Positions 20,748 to 33,041 of a DNA stretch of 64,000 bases are shown here, piece after piece; the first letter of the stretch is position 1; every line of letters begins with the position of its first letter. The position numbers and the translations under genes were made by a program. Origin of the DNA: Entomortierella parvispora (Eukaryota > Mortierellomycota > Mortierellomycetes > Mortierellales > Mortierellaceae); NCBI GenBank assembly GCA_963573315.1, contig OY752151.1, forward strand, positions 1,426,001 through 1,490,000, read 5' to 3'. The notes under the pieces were generated by a model that did no database searches, was not told the origin of the DNA, and saw only the letters and a list, made by a program, of their open reading frames with translations.

Positions 20748-22473
20748 TTAGTTCTGGATGAGATCGGGGGAGATCTTGAACTGGGCGCCAGTGCCGCGCT
20801 TGACATCATCCAAGGAAACATCCTCCATCAACTCTGTCAAGACGAGACCGTCCTTTGTGACATCAAAGACGCAAAGATCGGTGATAATGGTGTCGACGCA
20901 CTTGACACCGGTGAGGGGCAAAGAGCAATCTTCCAAGATCTTGTGCTTGCCTCCCTTGGCGAGATGCTCCATGGTGACAACGACACGGGTCTCGGGCGAG
21001 GCGACCAAGTCCATGGCTCCACCCATACCCTTGACCATCTTGCGGGGGATGATCCAGTTGGCCAAATCACCCTTGGCCGAGACCTGCAAGGCACCGAGGA
21101 TGGTCAAGTCGACGTGAGATCCACGAATCATGGCAAAGGACTCGTCACTGGAGAACAAGGAAGCACCGGGCAACAAGGTGATGGTCTCCTTTCCAGCGTT
21201 AATCAGATCGGGGTCCTGCTCACCGGGCTTGGGGAAGGGTCCAAAGCCCAAGATACCGTTCTCGGACTGCAAATGGACATTGACGCCCTTCTTGAGGTAG
21301 TTGGAGGCCAACATGGGCATACCAATGCCCAAGTTCACGTACATGCCGTTCTTGAACTCCTTGGCGGCCCGACGCACAATCTTTTCACGTCTCTTGGCAG
21401 CCTCATCCTTCTCGTCAACAACGGCGGTCTCGACACCGACGGGCTTGTCCTGGGTCAAGGTCAAACGCTCGATACGCTTCTCATAGGACTTGCCCTGGAT
21501 GATACGCTTGACAAAGATACCGGGCAAGTGAATGTCCTCGGGCCTCAAAGCACCGACGGGCACAATCTCCTCGACCTCAGCAATGGTGTTCTTGGATCCC
21601 TTGGCCATCACGGGGTTAAAGTTCATGGCGGAGCCCTTGAAGACCAAGTTTCCGTAAGCATCACCCTTCCAGGCCTTGACGAGGGAAAAGTCTCCGTTGA
21701 TGGCCTCCTCCATGATGTACTTGCGTCCATTGAACTCGCGGACCTCACGGGGCTTGCTCTTGATCAAGACCTTACCGTTCGAGTCGTATTTGATGGCGAG
21801 ATCTCCAGTCTGGACTTCGGTTCCGTAGGCAGTAGGGGTGAAGAAGGCGGGGATACCGGCACCTCCGGCACGGACACGCTCGGCCAAAGTGCCCTGAGGG
21901 GTCAACTCAACCTCCAGCTCTCCGGAAAGGTACTGACGCTCAAACTCCTTGTTCTCACCCACATAACTGCTGATCATACGCTTGATCTAGATCCCAAAGA
22001 TGAGGAGGAGGAGGATTATTAGTCGACCCATTTTGTTCCGTATTTCACTTTAGGCCGATCGTTCTTCCAATTTTCCTCTCTTTGGTTTATGCCCCCGTGT
22101 TTCCCCCACTCTTGCGCTTCCCTCTCCAAATCTATCGGGGAGGGGGGGTCTTACCTGCTTGGTACGCAACAACTGTCCGAGTCCGAAATCATCGACACCA
22201 GCATTGTTGGAAACGACGGTCAAGTCCTTGCAATCGTCCGCACGCTGCTTCAAGGCTGCGATCAGGTTCTCGGGAATACCGCAAAGACCGAATCCTCCAA
22301 CCATCAATGTTGATCCCGAAGGAATATCCTTGACGGCCTCCTCTGCTGAACTATAGACCTTGCTCAAGTTCTCAACCTGTCCCTCGTCTTCTGAAGCATC
22401 CTTGAACGATGGGCGAAAAGTCGAAAAGTGGTTACGGCCAAACGTGGTCGTGAAAGTGGCGATGGTCACTTGC

Positions 22474-22504
<31 letters not shown>

Positions 22505-22843
22505 GGTATGAGACCAAACAATAGAATTTGCGTGAGAATGAGGAACGGTTTTGGGATTATCACATGGAGAAGAATCTTCAATTGTGATCCCGTCATGATT
22601 TTTTCAAGTCCAGAAAGAGCTTTTCCGAAAAAAGAGTGGAGGTACAAACGAGGCGGGTTCTCCAGAAGGAACAATAAGTCGATCTTTTTTTTTTCGTTTT
22701 CAGGGCTTCGCGCAGCTCTCTTTTTTGTGTTTTGCGTGGGAAGAAAATTTTCCAGGCACGCGAGTCGGCTCTGGGTATGAAAATAAAAAAATTACCTTGG
22801 CGGCACCGCGACGGGCGTGCTGGAGGACGACGGTGAGGGTCAT
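20748..22843 (-). CDS. Succinyl-CoA:3-ketoacid CoA-transferase, mitochondrial (SCOT)
   Basis: Three exons, 22796-22843, 22155-22472 and 20748-21986, encode 534 residues. The first exon gives 16 residues of a basic, hydroxylated, acidic-poor leader ([16 protein letters not shown]) suited to mitochondrial import. Both CoA-transferase family I halves are present: [15 protein letters not shown] in the alpha part and [14 protein letters not shown] with [14 protein letters not shown] in the beta part; the glutamate of SENG is the CoA-thioester nucleophile of the family. The enzyme activates acetoacetate with succinyl-CoA. The first intron ends in 29 consecutive A directly before the TAG acceptor, an odd 3' splice site. 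It is the tail-to-tail neighbour of an acyl-CoA oxidase, fitting fatty-acid and ketone use, although co-regulation is only inferred. Confidence 0.95.
22476..22504. repeat. 29-nt poly-T/poly-A tract at an intron end
   Basis: An uninterrupted run of 29 T on the plus strand (A on the coding strand) that abuts the 3' splice site of SCOT intron 1. Confidence 0.95.
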
Positions 22844-23446
22844 GGACACAGAAGAAAAGAAAAAAAAAGGAGTGGAGAGGGGAGGGGAGGAAACAAAGAG
22901 AAGGAAGTGTGGAGTGAAAAAAGAAAAAAGAAAAAAAAAAGTGAGGGGATATTGCGTTTCTTTATGTATTGTCCCTTTGTGTCATCGCCTGCTCTGAGCA
23001 CATGCCATACTAAGCCCCGCAAGCTGTCAACCCGTCCAATGAGCACACGGACTCCTCCACATTTCGCGCCACTCGACCAACTGTCCTTTGCTTTCCCCCG
23101 CCCATCTTGCACTGTGCAATTGGGCAATAGCCAGCCTGTTCGGAAATATCGGATCCTCCTTTTCCAGAAGAACGCCTGCAGGAAGCTGAGGAAAAGAGCC
23201 GTTTTGACTAACGACCTGCTTTCCATCCTCCAAGGGCCAGATCTTCTTGCCTTGGCTCTAGACCGTCCATCGCCATCACCTTCTCACATCTTTCTTTCAT
23301 TGCCCCTCCTATCCTTCAAGAAATTCTTGATTTTTTTTTGTTTTATTAATTGTTACAGGGGGCTAATGGTACATGGTGAGTGGATGGGTGGGGGTTGAGA
23401 GAATCGAAGCAACTGGCAAGCATGACTTGGTACTGGACCTAGTCTA
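22844..23446. other. Spacer upstream of SCOT, downstream of the kinase gene
   Basis: Holds the SCOT promoter and the kinase 3' flank. Contains purine-rich and T-rich tracts but no supported gene. Confidence 0.5.
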
Positions 23447-26400
23447 TTAAACTGCCATTGCTGGTGGGTCATGTCTTGAAGTCCCGTCTTGCTCCTCAAC
23501 AGTCTGACCCGCCGCCAAGGGGTGGTTCTTGGCACGTCGGTTCAAGAGAGTGGCCTGGTTCATGTTTAATTCAAAACCGGCTCGGCGACGACGAGTCGTG
23601 GACGTTGTAGAAGTCGACGCCACAGTCGATGCCGAAGTAGAGGTGCTGATCGTTTGCCCAGATTTCGATGGTCCTACCTGATTGCTGCGCACAGTCGAAG
23701 TGCTGCTGGAGCTGACAGGCAAAGAATGCTGGACGGGTATCGTGTGTCCAGCTTCCTGTTGCTGAGTCAGGTACTTTTGGTGATGCTCAGCCGCAATTGA
23801 CTGTTGAGCTTTCTGGTATTCCTGCTGTTGTTGTTGGAGAAGTAACCTCATTTCTTGGGCTTTTTGTTCAGCTTCCGAGTCCTTAATGGTCGTCGCCTCC
23901 TGGGGGTAATCAAGGTTGATATGAACATCGCTCAATCCGGCAACTACTGCAGCCTCGTCATCGCTCAACATTGATCCGGTTCCATCCGAAAACGATCCCT
24001 CTTCCTCGTCTTCCTCATTCAGCTGTGACATGAAGGCTTGACGCAGACGTGTAGAGGTGTTCAAAGCATCCACAGGGTGAAGTCCAGCGGATTGCACAGC
24101 ATGACGATGGCGTGTCGACTCTTCTTCCATACGGTGGACTGCATTCGACACATCAAAGACCTCCTTGAGACCAATGCCCGGCGAAAGTGGGTTCTCGGCC
24201 CTGCGCTTGTATGGAGTCTTGGGTGCACCATAGTTGGGAGTCATTGCAGCGACGTTTGAGAGAATCTTGTTTTCTGGGGCAACTGCGGGGAAAACAACCG
24301 AGATTTCGGGGACAGCTTCGCTGACTGGCTCCTTGATCTCTTCGACAACCTCACCCGCCTTGATCCAAGGGTGAGCCAAGAACTGGTCAATAGTATAGCG
24401 CTCATCAGGGTTCACACAGAGCAAATGGGTGATAAGATCCTTGACTAACAAAACAAGACGAAAAAAGATCAGTGTGTGAGTTTTGATTGTGGAGGGACAA
24501 TCGCCCATAGCCGTTCTTCATATTCCGTCCACATACCTTGAGCAGAGATTTCGTCCCACCAGGGGCTCAAGAAAGAGTACTGGCCTTTAGCAACTTTCTC
24601 GGTCAGGGCCTGGATGCTCTCATCGTAGAATGGAGGGAATCCACAGAGGAGTGTGTACAAGACACATCCCATGGCCCACATGTCGACAGATTTTGAGTAG
24701 CGTTCATCCTTGACAATCTCAGGAGCAGTGTATCCAACAGTGCCGCAAGGTGTCATCGTCTGTTCATTCCAAACCACCTTGGACAGCCCAAAGTCGGCGA
24801 TTTTGACTCGTCCAATTCCACCTCCTCCGACGCCAGTCTGAAAAATGCCTTCATCCTCCTTGTCGTCCTCATCTGGTTTTGCGCCTGCAGGGGAGGGAAT
24901 GATGGGGATTGGCTCAAAGAGAATATTTTCGGGCTTAATATCGCGATGGATAACTCCCTTTTCTTCATGCAGATATCGAACGGCCTGTGCGACTTGAACG
25001 ATGACGTGGCGAGTCAACTCCTCGGAAAAGTACGTCAACTTGACAATGCGGTGGAATAATTCTCCTCCTGGCGCCAACTCTAACACTAAAAAGTAGTGCT
25101 CGTTCGACTCTGAAAATTCGTACAGTTCCACAATTCCTTGATGCTTCAATTGACGCATGATCTGCACTTCCTTCAGGATATTTGCTCGCTATAGTTGGGA
25201 GGCAACAGTCATCACGGTTAGGCAGTGCTTGCGGTCACAGAATGAGTTGAAGGAGGAAAAGGGGAGGGGAGGAGGCACACGGGCAGAGAGAGAGAGAGAG
25301 AGAGTGGGAGAAAGGAATTTAAGCTTAAAGGATGCTGACCTCAGTGACGCGAGGCTTCTTTTTCATGTCGCGATGGAGATGCTTATTCTGTAGACAAAGA
25401 AATCAGGACGAGCAGGGCGATGCACCAAAACATGGCACAAGAATGTGAGTACGAGGGTTTGCATTCGGTTGTTGTGCGTTGTGCGTTATATCCGTCTTCA
25501 CTCTTTTGTGTCCTCTTGTCCAATCCTTTTGACCGACCGATCCAGACTCAAATCCACAGGGGCTCAAGCGTCCAAGCAAAAGAAGAAAAATCAAAGGGTC
25601 GACGATCCACTGCTTCTCTTCCATCCAGGATCCCAAAGCCAGAATACGTGGAATAACAAAAGGAACACATACCTGGTGAGCATTGAGTTCGAATTTGCGA
25701 ACAACCTTCACGGCGACCATGCGATCCATTCTGGTGTCGTACGCCTTGTAGACATTACTGAAGGCTCCACTACAGAGGAAGAGAGTTTATGGGGCCGATG
25801 TTAGAAGCTGTTGTGATCGGTGGCATGCAGTATGTGGAAACAGACCAAAAAAGACGGCCCGCCAGAGAAGCAGGTTCCAGTCTGGGCGCCCCAATTCCGC
25901 CACGGTTTCAGAAGGAGGTCATTGATCCCGCTTCATTCTTCTTCCTGAGTCGTCACGCTTAGCTATGTATCGCTCGTCTCTGTGCCCCAGTTTTTGCTCC
26001 TTGTGGAGTCGCCAGACCCCGCCTTCTGCCCTTGCAGTTTTCTGGCACACGCTCGCTTACACCGACTGCCCGCTCTTGTTTGTCTCGTACTGTAAAAAGG
26101 AAATTTCCAGCCCGACGCAGAATGAACCTTTTTATCGATGATGCCGATATGAAAGAAAAAAAAAGATGATATCATAGTCGTCATTCTCCAAAAACTGAAT
26201 TAACGCCGTCAGCGGGCCGCTGTCTTCGTGGCATATTTCTTGCCGCCAACAGAGCAACCATTCCGTTCCTGCAAACCATCGCTACTTTTGCTGCTCAGGG
26301 CTCTAGTGGAGGTGCCACAAGTCAGGAGCGAGTGACCATCAAAGAGAGCAAAAAAAACTCCCCCTTGCCCATTGGCCCCTTCCACCCCAACGCTTGGGAG

Positions 26401-26906
26401 CAAATGTATTTCGACTCTACAGCCCAGGCCACAGACAACGCCACCATCTCCCACCGTTCATAAGGAAAAGTTTGTTCCCGAGATCCAAAAAGCGATAACA
26501 TATCAAAAAAACAAAAAACAGGGGGTGATTGTCTGTGCACTTACTCGCCCATTTTCTCGACCAGTCTATAACGCTCGAGTCCAGGGTAATGTGGCATCTT
26601 GCTTTTCTGTTGTCTTTCTTCGGCCACGATCCTTGAGGCAGCCTCAGTGTTGGTGCTGTTGTTGTTGAAGTTGGCTGCAGCAGCTCCAGCGGCGACATCC
26701 TGTTGGTTCAGAGCGGCAGAAGAAGAAGAGGCTGACGCTGAGTGCAAGTGTTCTCCTGCGTGTCGGGAAGGCGAAACGTTTCTTGATCCTGTTCGAGACT
26801 TTGACTTTGAGGAGATACCGGATGAAGACCCAGAGTCCCGAGGCTTCATATCCTTGCCATTCTTTCCATGGCGGATGAAATTTTTAAGCTGTTCCAGCAA
26901 GGCCAT
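23447..26906 (-). CDS. CaMK-group protein kinase, Rck2/Srk1-like
   Basis: Five exons, 26545-26906, 25673-25769, 25340-25387, 24537-25188 and 23447-24444, encode 718 residues. A Ser-rich N-terminus leads into PGLERYRLVEKMGDGAFSNVY (glycine loop rebuilt across the first junction near residue 120). VAVKVVRK carries the ATP-site lysine, HRDIKPEN the catalytic Asp (about 247), DFGLSK the metal-binding Asp (about 298), and TPCGTVGYTAPE the activation segment. The text best fits the fungal stress kinases Rck2/Srk1, which act downstream of the Hog1/Sty1 MAP kinase to control translation and the cell cycle. An insertion rich in acidic residues sits between HRDIKPEN and DFG. The C-terminal third is low-complexity with a Gln-rich block and Ser/Thr runs. 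The first intron, 775 bp, is the longest in this window apart from that of the orphan gene. Confidence 0.9.
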
Positions 26907-27272
26907 ACTGAGAAAGCGGACTGAGGAGTTCGGTTGTCGACGGCTTGTGGGAGAGATGAGTTTGGAGGATAGGAGGCGTAGAACGAGTCCTGTAAGTGCT
27001 GTTGGGGTTGATTTGGCGGTTGAGCAGGTCTACGGAGGATGACAAAGCAAGTAGGAATGAGCTACATGTCAAGGGCAGAGACAGTTATGCGACCAATGGA
27101 CCTGCGACTTACATTCAGCAGAGGTGCAGGTAGTGGGGAGAGAGAGACAGAAAGAAAGAGAGAGAGAGAGAAGGCAGTGTTGTTGATGCAAACGAGAGAC
27201 GGCAATTGGGCAAGAAGGAAAGAATGAAAAGGGGAGACAGCAGGAAACAGAAAAGGACGGAAGCGGACAGGG

Positions 27273-27291
27273 AAAAAAAAAAAAAAAAAAA
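27273..27291. repeat. Poly-A tract (19 nt)
   Basis: Run of A on the plus strand in the large kinase/oxidase intergenic region; no function evident. Confidence 0.85.
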
Positions 27292-29053
27292 TTGCCAACA
27301 AGTGTGCCGCAAGTGCACAGAACGAGGGCGTGCGCAGTCTGAATTCGCTTTCGGGCTTCTGGGGCCATGCAAATGCTGGGGGGAGACCGAGGCCAAGACT
27401 CCCAACAAGTCCATCATCACACGCTGCCAAGAGCCGTCTCTCGCCTGTTGTACTCCCTCCCTCCCTCCTACTCCTCCTCTTCCTCGTGAATCGTAAATGC
27501 AATAATGTGTCGGTTGACCCTCTCAATCAATAACGCCTGTTTACTCTAGCTGGCCATTGTGTTGACCATGAATCTCACTTTGGTCATGATTATCTGCTGC
27601 ACCTCCAAAGGTCCTGTTTCTCGGCCTTCCTCGGGGTTGTTTCCTCGATCTATTACATCGACAGCAAACCCCCCTCGAGTTCTCAAACGTCGCTTGCTCC
27701 CTTTTTTTTTTATTTTACTGCCTCTGCGCAATCCGCACCCCTTACCTCCCTCGCCATTTATCTCTGAGGCTGTCTCTGCGCATCAGGAATGGATTCGTCG
27801 ACAAGTTCGAGAATGCAACCAAAGTGTCAACCTCAACCTGTCAGTCAAAGAAATACCGTCTGTTTTTGGTGTCCTGCCTCGCGGACCATATGCAAAGGAT
27901 CCGCAAGAGGGTTCATTTGCCACCAAGTCAGCGCCTGAGCCATTGACCAATCAGAGCCCTCCAATTGCCCGTATGAATTTGACTGCAAATCGAACAAACA
28001 AGCTGTGCAGCAGCATGTCAACACGTCAGTGAACTCTGCCTGCACAACATCAACATGCAATACGAAGACTTTTTTTGTTGTTGTCAAGACCCAAGTAAAG
28101 TGCAATTGATCAGCCTCTTAACAATAGCCTCGGGTCTTTGGATCCGTTTCGGAATACAGCAAGAGAGATGGTTGGCTCCCTTTTTTGGTGATTGGTTCGG
28201 AGTAGTTTGCACCCTTCACGTCCCAAGGCGCCGTGCAATTGTTCGGATCCGAAGAGGGAATGGGATCCCGTTTGCAGCGTGGCTTGGAGCGTCTACAACA
28301 GTCCACCACTCTGCAGCCTTTTTTTCCAGCGTGGCAATGTATTCTAAGCATTGGTGAAAACAAAGAGCAGTCCAGAGCACAACCGTCGCCGGTTCTGATC
28401 GAGAGAGGAAAGTAAGTACAGTAAGAAACAAGGGTCCGAACTGAGCGAAATGAAAAAGAGAGAGAGACGCCAGGAATCTGTTTCTCATTTGTCATGGTGC
28501 AGCATCGAAAGGGCCAAGGTTTCGTTCGGGTAGAGAAGAAGAGGAGAGCGAGTAACGAGGGCAAGTGGAAACCGAGAGCAAGAAAGCTGTCAGGGGGGGG
28601 AACTGGCAGCGAAGGCAGCGAAGGCAGCGCGCAGATCAGGCGAGGCCAGGTGTGGGCAGCCGGGGAGGCGGGCTTGTCAAGGATACGACAGACCTATTGC
28701 ACAGGGCGTGAACGAAGTCATGTGCACATGGCAATAAAAGTGAGAAAAGAAAAAAAAATCGAGGGTAACCACTTTCACGTGCGAATGTACTGCCTGGCAA
28801 CGGAGAGCAATGTGAGAAAGCGGTCCTTCGTGCTTGTTGAAGTGAACAAACAACAACTCTAACGGTCTATGACCAGGGTGGCTGTCTGTCTGTCTGTCTG
28901 TCCGTCGTACAGATCAGATCGAGGAGAGAGTGTGTGGTTGCAAGACAGAGAGAAGAAAGAAGAAACGGACTCCCGCCCGATGCGATCATCCCACAGACAC
29001 GCGCTGAAAACTTCTCTTTTTTGCTCTTCCGGGTGGAGACCGGTGGAGAGGTG

Positions 29054-29062
29054 TATAAAAGG
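29054..29062 (+). promoter_or_regulatory. TATA box of acyl-CoA oxidase 2
   Basis: TATAAAAGG at 29054-29062, followed by a CT-rich leader to the ATG at 29269. Confidence 0.55.
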
Positions 29063-29268
29063 TCTTTCTCCGCACCTTTGTCTCTTTTTTATTTCTCCGT
29101 TTCTTCTCCAACTTCACTCCTCACTTCTCCACTTTTTTTTTTTTACTTTGGTTCTTCCCCACCTCCACTCTCTCATACTCTCTCCTCCTCATTCCCTCTC
29201 ATTCGTGTGCTTCGCTCGACTCATTCCTCGTCCCACGAACAAAAAGAAAAAACGCATTCACAACTACA

Positions 29269-31758
29269 ATGTCTGAGTCTGCAGCTTCACAACGCCTGGC
29301 CTTTGTCCAAAACCACTTGCAGGTCGCTGCCTGTGCCAACAAAGAAGAGCCAAGAAAAAAGACGTAAGTTATTGTTGCGCCTGACAACTTGTGTTTCCTG
29401 ATCGCAAGGCTGTGACCACAACAAAAACACCTGTGTCTGGCATGGGTGCACATGTGCTCAAGCAGATTCTGACTGACTCTATTCTTCTCGCGGTCGCACC
29501 CGATAGTCCCGTCGAGTCCATGGCCGAGGAGCGCGAGAAGGCAACTTTCAACGTCAGAGAGTTGACTTACTTCCTGGATGGCGGCGAGAAGTTCACCCAG
29601 GTAGGAAGAGAGATCAAGTTGCCGCCACGAGAAAAAGCAAATACTTTTTTTAGACCAAATCGAATACTCACTCCTTTCTTCTTTTGCAATTGTAGATCAG
29701 AGAGAAGTTCATGATGGAGTTGGAGCGTGACCCCACTTTCCGCATGTACGATATGTACGATGTCACCAAGGATCAAATCCGCGAGCGCACCATGGAGAAG
29801 GTATGTGTTCTGAAAAAGAACAATAATTAGGTCACGCACGACACCCTGTTTGCCATATTTCCAATTGACCATCTCCTGATCCCTGAATTCTTTACTTTGA
29901 ATTATAGTTCCGCACCATCGTCCACTATGTTTCTGCCGAGCCCGTCCCCATCTTCACCATGCGCATGCAGACCATCTCGTTGATCGACCCTGGTTTCTGG
30001 ACCCGTTTCGGTGTCCACTACGGTCTCTTCTTTGGTGCTCTCCGCGGATCCGCCACCTCCTCTCAGTTCTCTCATTGGGTCTCCAAGGGTGCCTTGGCTT
30101 TGAACGGCATGGTTGGATGCTTCGCCATGACCGAGCTCGGACACGGATCCAACGTTGCTGGACTCGAGACTACCGCCACCTTTGACGAGTCCTCGGATCA
30201 GTTCATTATCCACACCCCTACCATTACCGCCACCAAGTGGTGGATCGGAGGAGCTGCCCACACCGCCACTCACACCGTCGTTTTTGCCCAGCTCATTGTT
30301 CGCGGCAAGCGCTACGGAACAAAGTCCTTCGTTGTTCAGCTTCGTGACACCAAGACCTACACTCTCATGCCCGGTATCAACATTGGTGATATTGGAAAGA
30401 AGATGGGACGTGATGGTATCGATAACGGCTGGATTCAGTTCACCAATGTCCGTATCCCCCGCACCAACATGTTGATGAAGCACACCAAGGTTTCGCGCGC
30501 TGGTGATGTCAAGGAGCCCCCCATGGCCCAGCTGACCTATGGTGCCTTGATCCAGGGACGTGTCGCCATGGTCGTTGACTCTGGCAACATTGCCAAGAAG
30601 GCCGTCACCATTGCCGGTCGTTACGCCGCCGTCCGTCGCCAGTTCGCCTCCAGTCCCCATGATGTTCAGGAGACAAAGTTGATCGACTACGCTATCCACC
30701 AGTACCGCCTCATGCCTCTCCTCGCCCAGGCTTACGCTTTCCACTTTACCGGAGTTGAGACCCAGAAGTTGTACGATTCCCTCATGGACAAGCTCGAGTC
30801 GACCCAGCCCGATGATGCCTCCATGCAGGAGGTTCTCGATACCCTCAAGGAGACCCACGCCACCTCTGCTGGTCTCAAGGCCTTCTGCACCTGGTCGACC
30901 TTGAACGCCATTGAGGCCTGCCGTCAGACTTTGGGAGGTCACGGTTACTCTGCCTACACTGGTCTCGCCACCACCTACAACGATTTCGCTGTTCACTGCA
31001 CCTGGGAGGGAGACAACACCATCTTGACTCTCCAGTCTGGACGTTACCTCGTCAGCTGTTACCGCGAGGCTCTTGCTGGCAAGACCCAGCCTGAGGGAGT
31101 TGACTACCTCAACCACTTGGATACCCTCTTGACCCAGGGATGCGCTGTCAAGAAGAACGAGGACATTTTGGACTTCAACATCATCCAGCAGGCTTGGGGC
31201 GTCGTCACTGCCAACGTTGTTAAGAAGGCCGGAGATGATTTCGAGACTTGCTTGAAGCAGGGCATGAACCCCGAGGGTGCTTACGAGGAGTGCTCTCAGG
31301 CCCGTTTGGCCGCTGCCAAGATCCACTCTTTCGGTTACGTCTTCCGTCGTTTCGCCCAGGCTGTCCAGAGCGCGCCCGAGGGACTGAAGGCGATCTTGAC
31401 CAAGGTCTGCTTCTTGTACGGTCTTTACTCTATCGAGCAGAACGCCGGATTCTTCTTGCAGTACCGTTACTTCACTCCATCGCAGATGGACTTTGTTCGT
31501 GCCCAGGTCAACGTCTTCTGCCGTGAGGTCCGTCAAGAGTACATTCCTTTGATCGATGCCTTCAACTACTCTGATTACATGATCAACTCGCCCTTGGGTG
31601 TTTATGACGGTAACGTGTACGAGAAGTACTTTGACCAGGTCAAGCGTCAGAACCCCGTCGGTGGTGAGCACCCTTACCTCCCCTTGATCCAGTCTCTCTT
31701 GACCCGCAGCGTCGAGGATGACGAGCCTCTTGAGGACGATGATGAGGATGACGAGTAA
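29269..31758 (+). CDS. Acyl-CoA oxidase 2 (peroxisomal beta-oxidation)
   Basis: Four exons, 29269-29363, 29507-29600, 29696-29800 and 29908-31758, encode 714 residues. The order of motifs matches oxidase 1: ESMAEEREKATF, GCFAMTELGHGSNVAGLETTA, PTITATKWWIGGAAHTATHT, LGGHGYSAYTG and TWEGDNTILTLQSGRY. The EGDN block holds the catalytic base position of the family. Identity to oxidase 1 is clear but moderate, so the two are old paralogues, probably with different chain-length preference. The C-terminus is a run of acidic residues ending DDEDDE, with no PTS1. Codons are strongly C-biased, suggesting high expression. The last exon also has a long frame on the opposite strand that is a by-product of this bias. 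Confidence 0.95.
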
Positions 31759-32005
31759 ATCTTTGCAACCGCAAATGTCACTCAAGAAAATCACACCCAC
31801 ACAAAAAAATAAGATAGAACTGCCAACGCGTAGCTTTAGAATATTCCCTCTTGTCGAGGCTGTATAGTATCAAAATAGAACCCTTTTATATATCCCATCC
31901 TATGATCGCTATGTGCAAATGTGTGTGTGTCTGTGGTGGTGTGAGAGAGCGTCTGTGGTTCTGTGGTTGTTCCTCGTCGGTGAACATTCTTGTATTTTTA
32001 TCTTT

Positions 32006-32635
32006 TCAGATTTCATTGGGGTTGATCTCTTCCGGCGCCTTTTCCTGCACATTGTCCTCATCATCGAAGTCCCTAAAGATATCGGACATTGGACGTTGCT
32101 TGGCACCTTCGTTCTGCAACTGCTGCATGTTAGCGAGCGCGTTCTTGTACATCATGTCCTTGGCGCGCTCTCGTCGAGACACCATCTTTGTGCCTCGGAA
32201 TCCATACATGGCACCAAAGAGGAGGAAGACGCAGACCAGAACGGCAATGATGCCTGGGATCACAAACTAATGCACACCAGAGACGGTCATATTGTTAAAG
32301 CCAAGTCGTACCATGGGCGTCAGGTAGCAACGAGAGAAATTCAACTAGTTCTCGGTCGGGAGCAATCCAAAAAACCGCGAGGGGCTAAGGAATGTCCTGA
32401 AGTTGATTATCTATCCTTTACCTTCTTGGCTTGATCCTTTGCGACCTTGTAGTTAGCCAGGCGTTTTTGTTTCTCGATCTGGTTTCGTCAGAGAGCATCA
32501 GACAGTATAAAAGGAGTGAGTCGTTCTGGAGATCACGTCAAGAAAGTTGTGAGTTGTGCTTTTCATAATAGATACCCTGGTCTCTTTAGGCTCCTTTGGA
32601 GTGGTAGAACGGTACGACTTTGCCGATCGGGTCAT
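32006..32635 (-). CDS. Small single-pass membrane protein of unknown function
   Basis: Three exons, 32576-32635, 32422-32478 and 32006-32266, encode 125 residues. A basic N-terminus (about 39 residues, including EKQKRLANYKVAKDQAKK) precedes one hydrophobic helix at about residues 41-60 (VIPGIIAVLVCVFLLFGAMY). A basic stretch FRGTKMVSRRERAK follows the helix, and the tail is acidic, ending EEINPNEI. All three exons join in phase 0 at canonical sites. The layout resembles small ER or mitochondrial tail proteins, but I do not recognise a named family. It is downstream of, and in the same orientation as, the ERH homologue. Confidence 0.7.
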
Positions 32636-33041
32636 GACTGTGTATATATGTGCTGTCGAAAAGTCTTTAGTCTGACGGTTTTGGTCCTTTGTGCTGAGTG
32701 TTGGATGCTGGCTCTGTTGGTCGTGTGTGAAGAGTTGGGATGAGAAAAGAGAAAAGAAGGAGACAAGCGAGACTTTATATTGCGTTCACAGCAAATAGGG
32801 AGGTGCAGTAGTACAAAATAAGGGGTGGCAAAACTTGCAGAGGCCCATTCGCTCACCCCTTTCCTGTCATATAGAATGGGGCCAGTGCAGGTTGTTTATT
32901 GTTTTGAGCGATTCACTGCTGTCCATTGGCCATTGGGCGAGTTTTCATTTGGTTTACTGACAGAGGGCCGCGTTCGACAGCATTCTTTTCCGACGTGGAC
33001 AAAAAATAACAAAAGGGAGGAAGGATTGTCTTCCATCTGCT
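32636..33041. other. Spacer between the small membrane protein and ERH homologue
   Basis: About 400 bp with a TATATA run at 32642-32648, only a few bases upstream of the small protein's ATG. No additional gene seen. Confidence 0.45.

Larger units (their letters stand above)
26907..29268. other. Divergent intergenic region between kinase and acyl-CoA oxidase 2
   Basis: About 2.4 kb, the largest gap in the window. It contains a poly-A run of 19 at 27273-27291, a GGCAGCGAA triplication near 28604-28632, a TGTC run near 28881-28900 and CCAAT-type boxes around 27950 and 28190. Open frames up to about 150 codons exist (for example plus strand 27559-28032) but lack family features and good starts. 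The part nearest 29269 is a CT-rich promoter and leader. Confidence 0.5.

Noticed and set aside
20943-22022. A 359-codon plus-strand frame opposite SCOT
   Set aside because: Gly/Leu/Asp-rich shadow of the minus-strand CoA-transferase gene.
27559-28032. A 157-codon plus-strand frame in the kinase/oxidase gap
   Set aside because: No ATG at the frame start, mixed composition, no recognisable domain and no splice partners.
29902-31800. A 632-codon open frame on the minus strand opposite acyl-CoA oxidase 2
   Set aside because: Same codon-bias artefact as at BiP; low-complexity translation and no independent support.
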